Assembly (NCBI GenBank): GCA_943369485.1
Contig: CALRNH020000010.1
Coordinates: 1-64,000, forward strand
Reading direction: 5' to 3'
DNA length: 64,000 nucleotides
Source: ATX-6F1 sp943369485
GTDB lineage: Bacteria; Cyanobacteriota; Cyanobacteriia; PCC-6307; Cyanobiaceae
Shown here: positions 63,050-64,000 of the stretch, piece after piece
Layout: every line of letters starts with the position of its first letter
How positions within the stretch are numbered: the stretch's first letter is position 1
Notes under the pieces: model-generated
Database searches by the model: none
Seen by the model: only the letters and a program-made list of their open reading frames with translations
What the model was told of the DNA's origin: nothing
Translations under genes and position numbers: made by a program

Positions 63050-63226
63050 GACCAGGGGGGACCGGTCCAGGGGGAAACTGGATCGTCTTTCGTTTAGGTG
63101 TCAGAATCAAGAGGACTGAATCAGTGCGCGACGGCGTCAGGTGGCTGACCCTTCGATTCCACGATTCGGTCGCTTCGTCCTTCGATCCGAGCATCGCAGG
63201 CCGGGGCTGCCCCCTCACCCTCGTCC

Positions 63227-63610
63227 ATGGACTCCGACCCCCCACCCCGAACCGCCGCCAGTCAACCCTTCACCGACGACTCCACGGCAGCGGACTCCGG
63301 AGAGGACCCTTTCAGTCAACACCCGTTTCAGGCCACAGGTTCCGCCCTGGCTGGCGTCTTGATCGCCCTCCTGGCCCTTGCCCTTCCTCTCGCCAGCGTG
63401 ATGGGTGACCGTCCCGCCCAACTCGGCGTGGACGGCGGCGACCTCGGCCGTGACGGTTCTGGCAATGGTCCGTCCAGGAGTAGCGGAACCGAGACTGGGG
63501 CTGTTCTCACCCTTCCGGCCACCCTGAACGATGGATCTCGAATGCCTGCCCGCCTCACCCGCCCCAGGGCTGGTGAATCTGGTGGTGGAGATTCCCGCCG
63601 GCAGCCGTAA
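63227..63610 (+). CDS. Possible single-pass membrane protein overlapping the next gene
   Basis: This 127-residue frame has one clear hydrophobic helix (ALAGVLIALLALALPLASVM, residues 41-60) after a polar, acidic N terminus. The C-terminal part lies out of frame over the first 80 bases of the pyrophosphatase gene and has a Gly/Arg/Ser composition typical of a frame overlap. The membrane helix argues for a real gene, but the extended overlap argues against it, or suggests that the true 3' end is altered by a frameshift. Confidence 0.45.
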   Translation: MDSDPPPRTAASQPFTDDSTAADSGEDPFSQHPFQATGSALAGVLIALLALALPLASVMGDRPAQLGVDGGDLGRDGSGNGPSRSSGTETGAVLTLPATLNDGSRMPARLTRPRAGESGGGDSRRQP

Positions 63611-64000
63611 CAAATACGAATACATCCCAGAAGCTGGAGTCATGGCCCTCGATCGGGTGCTGCACTCCTCCGTGCGCTACCCCTTCGACTACGGGTTCGT
63701 CCCCAACACCCTGGCCGATGACGGTGCTCCGCTCGATGCCATGGTGATCATGGAGGAGCCCACCTTCGCCGGATGCCTGATCGTTGCCCGGCCCATCGGT
63801 GTGCTCGACATGATCGACAGCGGCCACCCCGACGGCAAGCTGCTCTGTGTGCCGGCAGCCGATCCACGCCAGGACGGCATCCGCAGCATCCGCCAGATCG
63901 CCACCACCCAGCTGGAGGAAGTGGCGGAGTTCTTTCGGATCTACAAAAATCTGGAGGGCCGTACCACCACAATTCTCGGTTGGCAGAATTGCGACCGGGT
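63531..64000 (+). CDS. ppa: Family I inorganic pyrophosphatase (paralogue B), cut by window edge
   Basis: It should split pyrophosphate into phosphate. The 156 visible residues match the classical cyanobacterial Ppa: VNLVVEIPAGSRNKYEYI, ALDRVLHSSVRYPFDYGFVPN, KLLCVPAADPRQDG and EVAEFFRIYKNLEGRT. About a dozen residues are missing at the C terminus. The metal motif reads D-G-A-P-L-D (Ala66) where the family has D-G-D-P-L-D, so one metal-binding Asp is lost. The longer paralogue at 40159 keeps the full motif. ATG 63531 gives MDLECLPASP. The frame continues past position 64000. Confidence 0.93.
   Translation, partial: MDLECLPASPAPGLVNLVVEIPAGSRNKYEYIPEAGVMALDRVLHSSVRYPFDYGFVPNTLADDGAPLDAMVIMEEPTFAGCLIVARPIGVLDMIDSGHPDGKLLCVPAADPRQDGIRSIRQIATTQLEEVAEFFRIYKNLEGRTTTILGWQNCDR

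Overview
The window is a chromosomal segment of a GC-rich picocyanobacterium, most likely of the Cyanobium or Synechococcus type. Evidence for oxygenic photosynthesis is the start of psbA (photosystem II D1), psb27, an ndhD-type complex I subunit and cytochrome c6. Cyanobacterial conserved families also occur (Ycf51/DUF2518, DUF1824, DUF2854, DUF3153, DUF4332, DUF2721). The ThrS lacks its TGS domain, as in other cyanobacteria. I see no rRNA, tRNA, CRISPR array, insertion sequence, integrase or prophage gene. Genes are packed tightly, and many start codons overlap the preceding stop as ATGA, GTGA or TTGA. TTG and GTG starts are frequent.

Layout. 1-296 holds the 5' end of psbA on the minus strand, followed by a DUF697 membrane protein. 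2141-13636 is mostly plus strand: two unknown proteins, trpS, a secreted GH104 muramidase, a DUF2752 protein (minus), thrS, glk, thrB, ndhD and an M3 oligopeptidase. 13670-21359 is a minus-strand run: TamB-like protein, ROK kinase, proA, folB, alpha/beta hydrolase. 21427-29968 is a plus-strand run: Ycf51, a DUF4332 protein, a small exported protein, a CocE-type hydrolase, a DUF3887 protein, glgB, hemE, an epimerase-like protein and petJ, closed by a strong terminator. clpB follows, then a large two-domain kinase-like protein, pterin dehydratase, YjbQ, a small cysteine-rich protein coupled to a glutamine amidotransferase, OsmC, an M32 carboxypeptidase, an inorganic pyrophosphatase and an L,D-transpeptidase.

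41732-50341 is minus strand: rpoD, a fused GT2-GtrA glycosyltransferase, an ArnT-like GT-C transferase, a PAP2 phosphatase, a DUF1824 protein, hemC and a ClC-family chloride protein. priA is divergent from rpoD. The right part holds a DUF3153 protein, argB, a DUF2854 protein, ssb, cobK, cutA, adenosine kinase, purA, psb27, proS, a putative DNA-binding protein and the start of a second pyrophosphatase gene, which runs off the right edge.

Most genes are core housekeeping: amino-acid activation (TrpS, ThrS, ProS), amino-acid synthesis (ThrB, ProA, ArgB), tetrapyrroles (HemC, HemE, CobK), glycogen and sugar phosphorylation (GlgB, Glk, ROK), AMP supply (PurA, adenosine kinase) and photosynthesis. 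The best candidate for an under-described system is the four-gene cell-envelope cassette at 44758-48814. It looks like a complete lipid-linked sugar pathway: synthesis and flipping (GT2-GtrA), transfer (GT-C) and lipid recycling (PAP2), with a DUF1824 protein attached. Other points of interest are a ClC protein lacking the internal proton glutamate, a pyrophosphatase with one metal-site Asp replaced by Ala, a ROK kinase that has lost its zinc ligands, and divergent genes whose predicted starts share one CCATGG.
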